Positions 50,330 to 61,730 are shown, counted from the first letter of the stretch. The stretch: 64,000 nt of DNA from Sphingomonas mucosissima (GCF_002197665.1 NZ_NBBJ01000001.1:186001-250000); one strand, 5' to 3'. Notes: generated by a model from the letters alone, not told the origin. Translations and numbers: made by a program.

Positions 50330-50366
50330 ACTGATGGGCGGGTGACCGACCCGTCCCCAAGCGCAG

Positions 50367-50458
50367 CGTCATGCTGAACTGGTTTCAGCATCCATTGTGC
50401 CACAAGCGGCGTCGCCGCCTGCGGAGAGATGGACCCTGAAACGAGTTCAGGGTGACGG
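50367..50458. repeat. Composite family B unit, first tandem copy
   Basis: CGTCATGCTGAACTGGTTTC-AGCATCCA (50367-50394) and TGGACCCTGAAACGAGTTCA-GGGTGACGG (50430-50458) flank GCGGCGTCGCCGCC. A near copy follows 126 bases later. Confidence 0.8.
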
Positions 50459-50492
50459 CGCTCTTTGCGGCCGGCCGGTTTGCTTAATCCAG

Positions 50493-50584
50493 CGTCATGC
50501 TGAACTGGTTTCAGCATCCATTGTGCCACAGGCGAGGTCGTCGCCTGCGGAGAGATGGACCCTGAAACAAGTTCAGGGTGACGG
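50493..50584. repeat. Composite family B unit, second tandem copy
   Basis: Same order as the unit at 50367 with a period of 126 bases and only a few changes, mainly in the GC-rich middle (GCGAGGTCGTCGCC). Shows a recent local duplication. Confidence 0.8.
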
Positions 50585-50618
50585 AGAGTGTTTGGAGCGC
50601 TGCCGCGTGCGTTGCGCG

Positions 50619-50684
50619 TCTGCCCCTCCACCACCCCGCTGCGCGGGGCGGTCCCCCTCCCCGAGCGAAGCTCGGGGAGGATTG
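50619..50684. repeat. Interspersed repeat, family C
   Basis: CCCCTCCACCACCCCGCTGC, GCGGTCCCCCTCCCCGAGCG and AAGCTCGGGGAGG blocks form a hairpin (CCTCCCCGAGC/GCTCGGGGAGG). Located just after the carboxyltransferase stop; copies of the same family lie on the other side of that gene. Confidence 0.75.
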
Positions 50685-50708
50685 AGAACTTGGCGCTCGC
50701 GCTCCCCA

Positions 50709-52310
50709 TCACATCCGGAACACGCCGAACGACGGACGCTCGGGGATGGGGGCGTTGAGGCAGGCTTGGAGCGCGAGGCCGAGCACGTCGCGGGTCTGGG
50801 CGGGGTCGATCACGCCGTCATCCCACAGGCGGGCGGTGGCGTAATAGGGGTTGCCCTCGTCCTCGTATTTCTGGCGGATCGGGGCCTTGAAGGCGTCCGC
50901 TTCTTCCGGCGTCCAGGTGGCGGCGTCGCGGTGCACGGTGGCGAGGACGCTGGCGGCCTGTTCGCCGCCCATCACGCTGATCCGGCTGTTGGGCCAGGTG
51001 AACAGGAAGCGCGGGGAATAGGCGCGGCCGCACATGCCGTAATTGCCGGCGCCGAAGCTGCCGCCGATCAGCACGGTGATCTTGGGCACGCTGGCGGTGG
51101 CGACGGCCGTGACGAGCTTTGCGCCGTGTTTGGCGATCCCCTCCGCCTCGTATCTCCCGCCGACCATGAAGCCGGAAATGTTCTGGAGGAACAGGAGCGG
51201 GATACGCCGCTGGCAGGCGAGTTCGATGAAATGCGCGCCCTTGACCGCGCTTTCGCTGAACAGGACTCCGTTGTTGGCGAGGATCGCGACCGGCGCGCCG
51301 TGGATATGCGCGAAGCCGCAGACGAGGCTGGAGCCGTAGAGCGCCTTGAACTCGTGAAACTCGCTGCCGTCGACGAGGCGGGCGATCACTTCGTGCACAT
51401 CATAGGGCGCACGCACGTCCTGCGGGACGATGCCGTAGAGATCCTCCGCGCCATATTTCGGCGCCTTCGAGGCGCGCAGGTTTACGTCCGCCTCCCGCTC
51501 CGGCGGCAGCGTCGCGATGATGTCGCGCACGATGGTGAGCGCGTGCTCGTCATTCTCGGCGAGGTGATCGACGACGCCGGACTTGCGCGCGTGAAGGTCG
51601 CCTCCGCCGAGATCCTCGGCGCTGATGACTTCGCCCGTCGCGGCTTGCACCAGCGGCGGGCCGGCGAGGAAGATCGTGCCCTGTTCACGCACGATCACCG
51701 TTTCGTCCGACATGGCAGGAACATAGGCGCCGCCTGCGGTGCAGCTGCCCATCACGCAGGCGATCTGGGGCACCCCCTTGGCCGACATGTTCGCCTGGTT
51801 GAAGAAGATGCGGCCGAAGTGATCGCGGTCCGGGAACACCTCCGCCTGGTGCGGCAAGTTCGCGCCGCCGGAATCGACGAGGTAGATGCAGGGCAGGCGG
51901 TTCGCCTCGGCGATCTCCTGCGCGCGCAGATGCTTCTTCACGGTGAGGGGGTAGTACGTCCCGCCCTTCACCGTCGCGTCGTTGCACACGATCATGCATT
52001 GGCGCCCGGAGACGCGGCCGATCGCGGTGATGAGGCCGGCGCCGGGGATGTCCTCGCCATAGACGTCATGCGCGGCGAGCTGGCCGATCTCCAGCAGCGG
52101 CGAGCCGGGATCGAGCAGGCGTTCGACGCGCTCGCGGGGGAGGAGCTTGCCGCGTGCGGTGTGGCGCTCGCGGGACTTTTCGTTGCCGCCGAGCGCGGCG
52201 CGGGCGACGTCGGCGCGGAGTTGCTCCGCCAGCGCGCGGTTGTGCGCGGCGTTGGCCTGGAAAGTCGTGTCCGTGGGAGAGACCTTGGTGTCGAGGACGG
52301 GGGCGGTCAT
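50709..52310 (-). CDS. liuB: Methylcrotonyl-CoA carboxylase, carboxyltransferase beta subunit
   Basis: 533 aa from ATG 52310 with GGGAGGA just upstream. Tandem crotonase-fold domains: oxyanion loops [11 protein letters not shown] and [16 protein letters not shown], and the [15 protein letters not shown] type AMP-independent half. It transfers CO2 from carboxybiotin to 3-methylcrotonyl-CoA to give 3-methylglutaconyl-CoA. The partner subunit is at 47428. Flanked on both sides by family C repeats. Confidence 0.92.
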   Translation of the reverse strand: MTAPVLDTKVSPTDTTFQANAAHNRALAEQLRADVARAALGGNEKSRERHTARGKLLPRERVERLLDPGSPLLEIGQLAAHDVYGEDIPGAGLITAIGRVSGRQCMIVCNDATVKGGTYYPLTVKKHLRAQEIAEANRLPCIYLVDSGGANLPHQAEVFPDRDHFGRIFFNQANMSAKGVPQIACVMGSCTAGGAYVPAMSDETVIVREQGTIFLAGPPLVQAATGEVISAEDLGGGDLHARKSGVVDHLAENDEHALTIVRDIIATLPPEREADVNLRASKAPKYGAEDLYGIVPQDVRAPYDVHEVIARLVDGSEFHEFKALYGSSLVCGFAHIHGAPVAILANNGVLFSESAVKGAHFIELACQRRIPLLFLQNISGFMVGGRYEAEGIAKHGAKLVTAVATASVPKITVLIGGSFGAGNYGMCGRAYSPRFLFTWPNSRISVMGGEQAASVLATVHRDAATWTPEEADAFKAPIRQKYEDEGNPYYATARLWDDGVIDPAQTRDVLGLALQACLNAPIPERPSFGVFRM

Positions 52311-52312
52311 GC

Positions 52313-52455
52313 GTCCTCCCCCAGCTTGCTGGGGGAGGAGGACCATCCGCGAAGCGGATGGTGGAGGGGCAGAAGCGGAGCGGCCGTGACTGCCCCTCCA
52401 CCACTCGCCTGCGGCGAGCGGTCCCCCTCCCCGCGCGAGCTCGGGGAGGAATGAG
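52313..52455. repeat. Interspersed repeats, family C, two inverted copies
   Basis: CCTCCCCCAGCTTGCTGGGGGAGG opens an inverted copy; CCATCCGC/GCGGATGG is an inner hairpin; then CTGCCCCTCCACCACTCGCC and GCGAGCGGTCCCCCTCCCCG form a direct copy ending CGAGCTCGGGGAGG. They occupy almost the whole gap between the carboxyltransferase and isovaleryl-CoA dehydrogenase genes. Confidence 0.75.
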
Positions 52456-52464
52456 CCAGTGCCA

Positions 52465-53622
52465 TCACGCCGCCGCTCCGATCAGTTCGCGGCCGATCAG
52501 CATGCGGCGGATTTCGTTGGTGCCGGCGCCGATGTCGAGGAGCTTGGCATCACGCAGGAAGCGTTCGACCGGCCAGTCCTTGGTGTAGCCCGCGCCGCCC
52601 AGCGCCTGGACGGCCTCGCCGGCGACCTTGAAGGCGTTTTCGCTGGCGAGGAGGATCGCGCCGGCGGCGTCGAAGCGGGTCGTCTGGCCGGTGTCGCAGG
52701 CGCGTGCGACGGCATAGACGTACGCCCGCGCCGAATTGAGCGCGACGTACATGTCGGCGACCTTCGCCTGCATCAGCTGGAAGGCGCCGATCGGCTGGCC
52801 GAACTGCTTGCGCTCGCGAAGGTAGGGCAGGACGACGTCGAGGCAGGCCTGCATCACGCCGAGCTGGATGCCGGCGAGCACGGTGCGCTCATAATCGAGG
52901 CCGCTCATCAGCACGCCGACGCCGCCGTTGACGGGGCCCATGACATTCTCGTCCGGCACTTCGCAATTGTCGAAGACGAGTTCCGCGGTGGGGGAGCCGC
53001 GCATGCCCATCTTGTCGATCTTCTGGCCGATCGAGAAGCCGGGCATGTCCCGCTCGATGAGGAAGGTGGTGATGCCGCGGCTGCCCTCGCCGGTCTTGGC
53101 GTAGACCACGAGCGTATCCGCATAAGCGGCGTTGGTGATCCAGAATTTGGTGCCGTTCAGGACATAGCCCGCGTCGGTCTTTTCCGCCTTCAGCTTCATC
53201 GAGACGACATCGCTGCCCGCGCCCGTCTCCGACATGGCGAGGCTGCCGACATGTTCGCCGCTGATCAGCTTGGGGAGGTATTTCGCCTTCTGCTCGGCGG
53301 AGGCCCAACGGCGGATCTGGTTGACGCACAGGTTGGAATGCGCGCCGTAGCTGAGGCCGATCGACGCCGACGCGCGGCTCACTTCCTCGCAGGCGATGAC
53401 ATGTTCGAGATAGCCCAGGCCAAGGCCGCCGTACTCTTCCTCGACGGTGATGCCGTGGAGGCCGAGTTCGCCCATCGCGGGCCATAGTTCGTCGCGCGGG
53501 AACCAGTCGTCCGCGTCGATCTTCGCGGCGAGCGGCATGATCTTTTCGTCGGCGAAGCGGCGCGTCGTGTCGCGGATCATGTCCGCGGTTTCACCGAGCG
53601 CGAAATCGAGTGTGGCCTGCAT
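52465..53622 (-). CDS. liuA: Isovaleryl-CoA dehydrogenase
   Basis: 385 aa from ATG 53622 with AGAGGAG upstream. FAD acyl-CoA dehydrogenase: [31 protein letters not shown], and the C-terminal [21 protein letters not shown]. The catalytic Glu is in [11 protein letters not shown], the internal position characteristic of isovaleryl-CoA dehydrogenases rather than the usual C-terminal Glu. It oxidises isovaleryl-CoA to 3-methylcrotonyl-CoA, feeding the carboxylase subunits nearby. Confidence 0.92.
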   Translation of the reverse strand: MQATLDFALGETADMIRDTTRRFADEKIMPLAAKIDADDWFPRDELWPAMGELGLHGITVEEEYGGLGLGYLEHVIACEEVSRASASIGLSYGAHSNLCVNQIRRWASAEQKAKYLPKLISGEHVGSLAMSETGAGSDVVSMKLKAEKTDAGYVLNGTKFWITNAAYADTLVVYAKTGEGSRGITTFLIERDMPGFSIGQKIDKMGMRGSPTAELVFDNCEVPDENVMGPVNGGVGVLMSGLDYERTVLAGIQLGVMQACLDVVLPYLRERKQFGQPIGAFQLMQAKVADMYVALNSARAYVYAVARACDTGQTTRFDAAGAILLASENAFKVAGEAVQALGGAGYTKDWPVERFLRDAKLLDIGAGTNEIRRMLIGRELIGAAA

Positions 53623-53724
53623 CGAAACTCCTCTTGCCCCCGACATAAGCGGGGGCAAGAGGTAACGAAAGTAACAATTCCTGTCTGCCGCCCCTTGATA
53701 CAGGGCGGCGGACGGCTGGGCGGA

Positions 53725-56409
<2,685 letters not shown>

Positions 56410-56762
56410 GCGGGTCCTTTCCCCATAGGTTCGGCCGGCTCGGGCGCGACGGGGAAGCGGGGGTGACAAGACCCACGCGCGGGCGCGCCCGGACGGGCGA
56501 TGTAAAGCGTCGGGGGCGGCGATAGCAGCGGCAGGCGGGTGGGGGAAGGTGCCAAGCGGCGCTGTTCATGAAAAGACTTGACGAATCTGCTTTTCGCGAT
56601 TCGTTCGCAAGAAGGCTGGGTTGCGGTTCACCAGCCATGGCCGTGATCCCGGCCTTGTGCCGGGATCCAACTGTCGGCGAGCGCTGAAGCAAGAGGCTCC
56701 AGCACCAGCCCTCGCGGCACCATGGATCCCGGATCAAGTCCGGGATGACGGATCGGGTGGGC
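56410..56762. other. Intergenic region with one family A repeat
   Basis: 353 bases between aconitase and the ligase gene. A family A palindromic repeat sits at 56641-56751; the part next to aconitase should contain its promoter. No gene seen. Confidence 0.45.
56641..56751. repeat. Interspersed palindromic repeat, family A
   Basis: Opens CCGTGATCCCGGCCTTGTGC-CGGGATCC and ends GGATCCCGGATCAAGTCCGG-GATGACGG; the two ends are complementary over about 10 bases. Inner AGCGCTGAAG/... arm is imperfect. It is just past the stop of the ligase gene. Confidence 0.7.
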
Positions 56763-58112
56763 TTAGCTTTCGGCCAAAGCCGAGCGTTCACGCCGCATCG
56801 GGCGCCACGCAGTCTCCGCCTGCCGGCGGGACAAATAGGTGTCGAGCCCGATCTGCGCGCCGATGAGCATGTAGAGGAACGACTGGAACGCAATGCCGAC
56901 AAAGGCGCCGCCCAGCAGATAGATCAGGTGCGCATGCTGGAGTGCGCCGGCGAGACTGCCGCCCCAGGCGAACTCCCCCTCGCGATAGCGGCGGCGGAGC
57001 ACTTCCATGCGCACCAGCCCGATCACGTTGATGAGCAGCCACAGCGCGAGCCCCGGATAACCCTGCTCACCCAACACCTCGAAATAGCTGGAATGATAGG
57101 CGCGGCTCTTGTCGACCGTCAGGTTGCGCTGCACCGTCCGGTTCGGTCCTTCGCCGACGACCTGCACCGTATCGTACCGGATTCGGTTCTGCAGATAGGC
57201 ATCGAACCCGCCGCCGAACGGATGGTCCTTCACATAGTCCCACGTCCACTTCCAAACGGCGATGCGGGTGGAGGCGGATTCGTCGGCCTGATAGGTCTTG
57301 ATCGTGCCCATCCGCTCGCTGAAGGCGCTGGGGAGGAACGGCACCGCCATGAGGCCGACCACGCCAAGCGCGGCGATGTACAGGACCTTGCGCTTCACCT
57401 CGCGCAGCATCAGCACGGCGAGCAGGGCAATGCACAGCAGGCCGGTACGCGCGGAGGTGCCGACGGGGATCAGCAGGCAGGCGAAGGTGAGCGCCGCGCA
57501 GAACAGCCAGACGAGGCGCCCGGGCGGATAGATCGTGCCATGGCGCCCGAACCAGAGAATGATCGGGATCAGCGAGATCGATACGGCCGAGATGATCGAG
57601 CCTTCGTAAAGGCCCGAATTGTTCGCCACCATGAGGTTTAGCTCGCCATAGCCGCCGCCCGAAGCCAGCGTCTTAATGCCGCCCACGATGATGATCGAAC
57701 TGGCCGACAGCACCACGAAGAGGAGCAGCGCCTCGATCCGCAGCTTCGTGCGCAAGGTCAGCGGGAGGAAGGCGGCAAAGGCGAGGTTCTTCCACACCCA
57801 TTCCCATTTGCCCGCCGCCTCGATCGGGAAATCGGCCGTGCGCGTGGTGATGCCGCAATAGACCAGGAACAGCAGGATCAGCGCCTGACGCGGCGCGAAG
57901 CGGGTGTCCTTCTTGTCATCAACCACCAGCCAGGCGAGCACCGCGAGCCCGGCCGCGATGGCTGAGATCGGCACGCTGTTCAGCAGATAATAAGTGATCC
58001 GCTGCGGCGAGACGATGTCGATATAGACATAGGCGAGGATGAAGATGAACGGCCGGCGAAAGCCGAGGCCGAACAGCGCCACCAGGAAGCCGATAAAGGC
58101 CAGATCACGCAC
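56763..58112 (-). CDS. Putative O-glycosylation ligase, exosortase A-associated
   Basis: 449 aa from GTG 58112; the ATG at 58214 would add 34 unrelated cysteine-rich residues. Polytopic membrane protein with about ten helices and the O-antigen ligase region (residues ~300-410, KSRAYHSSYFEVLGEQGYPGL). The N-terminal part VRDLAFIGFLVALFGLGFRR, IDIVSPQRITYYLLN, is the mark of the TIGR03097 family, found beside exosortase A and PEP-CTERM genes. It likely attaches or polymerises glycans in the periplasm. Stop lies beside a family A repeat. Confidence 0.85.
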   Translation of the reverse strand: MRDLAFIGFLVALFGLGFRRPFIFILAYVYIDIVSPQRITYYLLNSVPISAIAAGLAVLAWLVVDDKKDTRFAPRQALILLFLVYCGITTRTADFPIEAAGKWEWVWKNLAFAAFLPLTLRTKLRIEALLLFVVLSASSIIIVGGIKTLASGGGYGELNLMVANNSGLYEGSIISAVSISLIPIILWFGRHGTIYPPGRLVWLFCAALTFACLLIPVGTSARTGLLCIALLAVLMLREVKRKVLYIAALGVVGLMAVPFLPSAFSERMGTIKTYQADESASTRIAVWKWTWDYVKDHPFGGGFDAYLQNRIRYDTVQVVGEGPNRTVQRNLTVDKSRAYHSSYFEVLGEQGYPGLALWLLINVIGLVRMEVLRRRYREGEFAWGGSLAGALQHAHLIYLLGGAFVGIAFQSFLYMLIGAQIGLDTYLSRRQAETAWRPMRRERSALAES

Positions 58113-58345
58113 GCGGGGGGCGCCCCGGCCGGCCAGGTTTCTCTGCAGGCGCGGCTTCGGAATCGAGATCGTCGCGGCGCAGCAGCAGCCATGCCGCGAG
58201 CAGCAGCAGCCCATGGCTGATCCCGAGTGCCAGATTATCGATCATAAACTTGGCATAAACCTGGGTTCGAGCCTCCCGAAAGCGTCACCCGCCTAAACGC
58301 GGGCAGTTGACGTGCCGTTAAGCGGCGTGGTGGCAGCAGGCCGTC

Positions 58346-59551
58346 ATGCGCATTCTCCACGTACTCGATCACGGCCTGCCTTTGCAGAGCGGCTACACGT
58401 TTCGCACGCGGGCGATCGTGAAGGCGCAGATGGCGCGGGGCTGGGATGTGGCGGCGGTGACTGGCCCGCGGCATCATCACGACGCGCCGCCGGTGGAGGT
58501 GGTGGACGGGATCACCTTTCATCGCACGCCAGCGTCGCCGCGCTTGCCCGCTCCGTTGGGCGAACTGGCGGAGGTGGCGGCGTTTGGACGGCGCATCACT
58601 GCGGTGGCGAAGAAATTTCGGCCGGACATCATTCATGCCCATTCGCCCGTGCTGGATGCGCTGGCGGCGATGCGTGCGACGCGGCGGCTGGGCGTGCCGC
58701 TTGTTTATGAAATCCGCGCCTTTTGGGAGGATGCCTCGGTCGGGAACGGCACTGGCACCGAAGGATCGCTGCGCTTTCGCGCGACTCGCGCGCTGGAAAG
58801 CTGGGCGGTGAAGCGCGCCGATGCGGTGGCGGTGATTTGCGAGGGGCTGAAGCGCGATCTGCTGGCGCGCGGCGTAGCGGAGGACCGCATTACCGTGTCG
58901 CCCAACGGCGTCGACATGACGTTGTTCGGTGATCCGCAGCTGCGCGACGAAGCGCTCGCGCAATCGCTCGGGCTGAAGGGCGATGTGATCGGCTTTATCG
59001 GCAGCTTCTACGATTATGAGGGCCTCGATGATCTGATCGCGGCGATGCCGGCGCTGGTGGCGCGGCGGCCGGATGCGCAATTGCTGCTCGTCGGCGGCGG
59101 CCCGATGGAGAAGGCGCTGCGCCAGCAGGCGGCGGCGTCGCCCGCGGCCGAGCGAATCCGCTTCGTCGGCCGCGTCCCGCATCAGGAGGTGGAGCGATAC
59201 TATAGCCTCGTTGATGTGCTGGCCTACCCGCGCAAGAAGATGCGGCTGACCGATCTGGTCACGCCGCTGAAGCCACTGGAGGCAATGGCGCAGGGGCGGC
59301 TGGTCGCGGCCTCCGATGTGGGCGGGCATCGCGAGCTGATTCGGGACGGCGAGACGGGCACGCTGTTCGCCGCCGACGATCCCGCCGCCATTGCCGCGGC
59401 TCTGGCTGATCTGCTTGGTGAGCGGCACGGATGGGATGAGCGCCGCGCCCGTGCCCGCGCCTTTGTTGAGCAGGAACGTAACTGGTCCTCAAATATTTCG
59501 CGATACGAGCCTGTGTACCGGCGGCTGATGGCGGCCGGCGAAAAAGGGTGA
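58346..59551 (+). CDS. Glycosyltransferase, exosortase A-associated
   Basis: 401 aa GT-B, GT4-like. N-terminal MRILHVLDHGLPLQSGYTFR and HSPVLDALAAMRATRRLGVPLVYE; C-terminal IGFIGSFYDYEGLDDLI and MAQGRLVAASDVGGHRELI with the E(x7)E-like donor site. This pattern is the TIGR04063 family linked to exosortase A polysaccharide loci. It adds sugars to the same exopolysaccharide as the ligase-encoding divergent neighbour. A hydrophobic segment is absent, so it is cytosolic or peripheral. Confidence 0.87.
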   Translation: MRILHVLDHGLPLQSGYTFRTRAIVKAQMARGWDVAAVTGPRHHHDAPPVEVVDGITFHRTPASPRLPAPLGELAEVAAFGRRITAVAKKFRPDIIHAHSPVLDALAAMRATRRLGVPLVYEIRAFWEDASVGNGTGTEGSLRFRATRALESWAVKRADAVAVICEGLKRDLLARGVAEDRITVSPNGVDMTLFGDPQLRDEALAQSLGLKGDVIGFIGSFYDYEGLDDLIAAMPALVARRPDAQLLLVGGGPMEKALRQQAAASPAAERIRFVGRVPHQEVERYYSLVDVLAYPRKKMRLTDLVTPLKPLEAMAQGRLVAASDVGGHRELIRDGETGTLFAADDPAAIAAALADLLGERHGWDERRARARAFVEQERNWSSNISRYEPVYRRLMAAGEKG

Positions 59552-59554
59552 GGC

Positions 59555-60526
59555 ATGGGCGCAGAACAACGCGAAATGGAATGGAAGCGGCTGATCTGGC
59601 CGGCCCTCATGCTGACCATCGGCGTGGTGGCGGCGGCCTTGGTCGCGGCCATGCCGCAGGCCATGCTTGATGTGCTGATGTGGCGGCTGGGCCTGCCGTA
59701 TCTGCTTTCGGCGGCGACCCCGCCGATCGGCGCCTTTGGCCGGACGATGCTGGCGCTGTTCGTGCTGATCCCGTTTGTCGCGATCGCCGCGGTGGCGCTG
59801 CGTCGACGCGGTTATCTGATCGGGGTGCAGCACAAGCCGGCGCTGGCCAGCCCGGATGCGGCGCTGCGGGTCCCTACCATCCGGCGGGCGGATGCACACC
59901 CCGATGCCGCACCGCGCCGCCCGATTCGCGCGGACGAGGATCTTGGCCCGCCGCTGCCGATCGCGTCGGTCGCGCCGGCGGTGCGTGTGCGCCCGCGCGC
60001 CGGCGAACAGACGGTGCCACGCGATCTCGACCAGCCACTTGCCGCGTTCGACCCGGTTGCCATTCCCGACGTGCCGCGCGATCCGGTGCGCGCGGTGCCG
60101 CCGCTCGCGCCCGCGCCGGCTTGCGCACCTCTAAAGGCAGAGAAAGGGGCACCGATTGCCGCGCCGGTCACCGTCAGCGTAGCTGATGCTGCGGCGCCTC
60201 CGGAAATCGGGCTTGATGAAGGCGGCAAGGATCACGACCTTTCGATCATGGAAAAGCAGCGCTCGGATCAGCCAGGCCTGCCCGCGGAGGAGGCGCCCGC
60301 AACGGCGCGCCCGGTGATGAGCCAGGATGCCGAGGCCGCCGCATCAGGGAGCGGAGACTCGCTCGCCAGCCTGCTCGATCGGCTGGAGCGGGGCGCCCGC
60401 CAGCGCAAGGTGCCCGACCGGACACCAGCGCCGACACCAGCGCCGCCCGCCCCGTCTGCCGCGCCGAGCCAGCCCGAGACGCTGACGGACACGTTGTTGA
60501 TGCTGCGCCAGATGGCACGGCGCTGA
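59555..60526 (+). CDS. Membrane protein with long Pro/Ala-rich tail
   Basis: 323 aa, three bases after the glycosyltransferase, so co-transcribed. Two transmembrane helices (about residues 15-35 and 62-82) and a cytoplasmic tail of 240 low-complexity residues rich in Pro, Ala, Arg and Asp, ending in LTDTLLMLRQMARR, an amphipathic helix. ATG 59573 is an alternative start. No known domain. It may be a scaffold or regulator for polysaccharide assembly, inferred from position only. Confidence 0.6.
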   Translation: MGAEQREMEWKRLIWPALMLTIGVVAAALVAAMPQAMLDVLMWRLGLPYLLSAATPPIGAFGRTMLALFVLIPFVAIAAVALRRRGYLIGVQHKPALASPDAALRVPTIRRADAHPDAAPRRPIRADEDLGPPLPIASVAPAVRVRPRAGEQTVPRDLDQPLAAFDPVAIPDVPRDPVRAVPPLAPAPACAPLKAEKGAPIAAPVTVSVADAAAPPEIGLDEGGKDHDLSIMEKQRSDQPGLPAEEAPATARPVMSQDAEAAASGSGDSLASLLDRLERGARQRKVPDRTPAPTPAPPAPSAAPSQPETLTDTLLMLRQMARR

Positions 60527-60541
60527 TTGTCGACGCCGCGA

Positions 60542-60859
60542 TCAGGCGCACTCTACCGTAAGCGCCTCGATCCGCGCCTGGCAGTGTCCGTCGCCGGGAA
60601 CCTGCTGCGCGACCTTGAGATCGGCGAGCAATTCCCCCGGCAGGGGCACGTCAAGGCTGCTGATCGCTGCCAGCCAGGCGCTCGCAGCCGCGCCGCCCGG
60701 AGACGCCGTGATCGTCATGGCATGGCGATGGCCGCTGAAGGTCGCGCTGTGCCACGGCGTTGACTGGTGCTGTTCCAAGGCAATCTCCAAGCCCAGGTGC
60801 GCCGCCGATCGGCTAAGGGCGCGGCCCAGCAGGACCGCGGCGTCCGGCCCGCGCATCAT
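60542..60859 (-). CDS. Small protein of unknown function in the SOS-box module
   Basis: 105 aa from ATG 60859 (overlapping the preceding stop as ATGATG; 60856 is the alternative). Sequence features are ALSRSAAHLGLEIALEQHQ, WHSATFSGHRHAM and a C-terminal GDGHCQARIEALTVECA with two cysteines. No membrane segment. I do not recognise the family. Translationally coupled to the 57-residue DNA-binding-like gene and so presumably controlled by the LexA box at 61051. Confidence 0.55.
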   Translation of the reverse strand: MMRGPDAAVLLGRALSRSAAHLGLEIALEQHQSTPWHSATFSGHRHAMTITASPGGAAASAWLAAISSLDVPLPGELLADLKVAQQVPGDGHCQARIEALTVECA

Positions 60860-61029
60860 TCGCCATCCTGAAGAATAGCATCCACCCGCGCGCAAATGCG
60901 GGGCCCCGGTGTCCGTCCTCCGCGCAGGTCATGCACCAAGCGTGGGTCGTTCACAGCCTGGCGGCCGAAGGTGGAGGGCGAAATGCCGGTACGGCGAAGG
61001 TAGCGGTCGATCCTGATCAGCAGCGACAT
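60856..61029 (-). CDS. Small helix-turn-helix-like protein
   Basis: 57 aa from ATG 61029, preceded by GGGAG. RIDRYLRRTGISPSTFGRQA then VNDPRLVHDLRGGRTPGPRI has the helix pattern of a Cro/XRE-like domain without the long turn, a pattern that recurs in short alphaproteobacterial proteins. It begins 21 bases downstream of a perfect LexA-type box and faces an S24 regulator gene. Likely DNA-binding, not proven. Confidence 0.6.
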   Translation of the reverse strand: MSLLIRIDRYLRRTGISPSTFGRQAVNDPRLVHDLRGGRTPGPRICARVDAILQDGE

Positions 61030-61050
61030 GGCAAACTCCCGAGTCACGTT

Positions 61051-61065
61051 GTTCGCTGTTTGTTC
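61051..61065. promoter_or_regulatory. LexA (SOS) box between divergent genes
   Basis: GTTC-GCTGTTT-GTTC, a perfect match to the alphaproteobacterial LexA direct repeat GTTC-N7-GTTC. It ends 21 bases before the ATG of the 57-residue gene (minus strand), where a promoter would be, and is about 50 bases before the start of the S24 regulator gene. Confidence 0.75.
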
Positions 61066-61081
61066 TCGCACCTTTTCCAAC

Positions 61082-61109
61082 TTGTCTAGGAAAAATCCTA
61101 GGCTATAGT
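61082..61109 (+). promoter_or_regulatory. Promoter and operator of the S24 regulator gene
   Basis: TTGTCT (61082-61087), 16 bp and TATAGT (61104-61109) make a promoter. A palindrome CTAGGA-AAAA-TCCTAG (61086-61101) sits across its spacer. The TATAGT is 6 bases before the ATG at 61116, so the transcript should begin at or next to the start codon (leaderless). The palindrome is a natural site for autorepression. Confidence 0.6.
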
Positions 61110-61115
61110 CGCGCG

Positions 61116-61730
61116 ATGGCGGAAACGGTTGGCGAGACGCTGGAGCGATTGGCGGCGGCGCAGGGCGTCAGCCTATCCGAGCTGTCACGCGTGATCGGCC
61201 GCAATCTGGCGTATCTTCAGCAATTCGTGCGCCGCGGCACGCCGCGCCGCCTGGCGGAACGCGATCGTCAGGTGCTCGCGCGCTTTCTCGGCGTGGATGA
61301 GGAGATGCTCGGCGGGGAGCCGCGCGATGCGACCATTGCCGTGCCCTATCTGTCAGTGGCGGCCTCGGCCGGGCGCGGCGCGACGGTGGGCGAGGAGCGT
61401 GCCATTCGGCAGGAGGAGTTTGCCGCGCGGATGCTGCGCGACTGCGGCGTATCGCCGGCGCACGCTTCGGTGATCGATGTGGCGGGCGATTCGATGCAGC
61501 CGACCATCCTTGCAGGGGACCGGCTGCTGGTGGATCGCGCGGATACCCGGCTGGCGAGTACCGGGATCTTCGTGGTTCGCCGCGCGGACGAACTTCTGGT
61601 CAAGCGGATCAGGCGGGAGGGCACGGCGCTGCTGTTGGTCAGCGACAATGCCGATTATGCTCCGATCCGTTGCACCGCCGGGGAAGCTGCAGTGATCGGG
61701 CGCGTCAAGCTGCTGCTGCGGCAGCCCTGA
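61116..61730 (+). CDS. S24-family LexA/CI-like transcription regulator
   Basis: 204 aa from ATG 61116. N-terminal XRE helix-turn-helix (about 7-60, LSELSRVIGRNLAYLQQFVRRG) and C-terminal S24 peptidase domain. The dyad is present: Ser126 in VAGDSMQPT and Lys163 in LLVKRI. An Ala85-Gly86 pair in VAASAGRGA is a possible self-cleavage site, as in LexA and phage CI. A RecA-triggered cleavage would link it to DNA damage, supported by the LexA-type box in front. Real cleavage is untested; many S24 regulators do not cleave. Confidence 0.82.
   Translation: MAETVGETLERLAAAQGVSLSELSRVIGRNLAYLQQFVRRGTPRRLAERDRQVLARFLGVDEEMLGGEPRDATIAVPYLSVAASAGRGATVGEERAIRQEEFAARMLRDCGVSPAHASVIDVAGDSMQPTILAGDRLLVDRADTRLASTGIFVVRRADELLVKRIRREGTALLLVSDNADYAPIRCTAGEAAVIGRVKLLLRQP

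Noticed and set aside
50367-50584. CRISPR array
   Set aside because: Units are long, palindromic composites with only two tandem copies and no uniform spacers; no cas genes are near.
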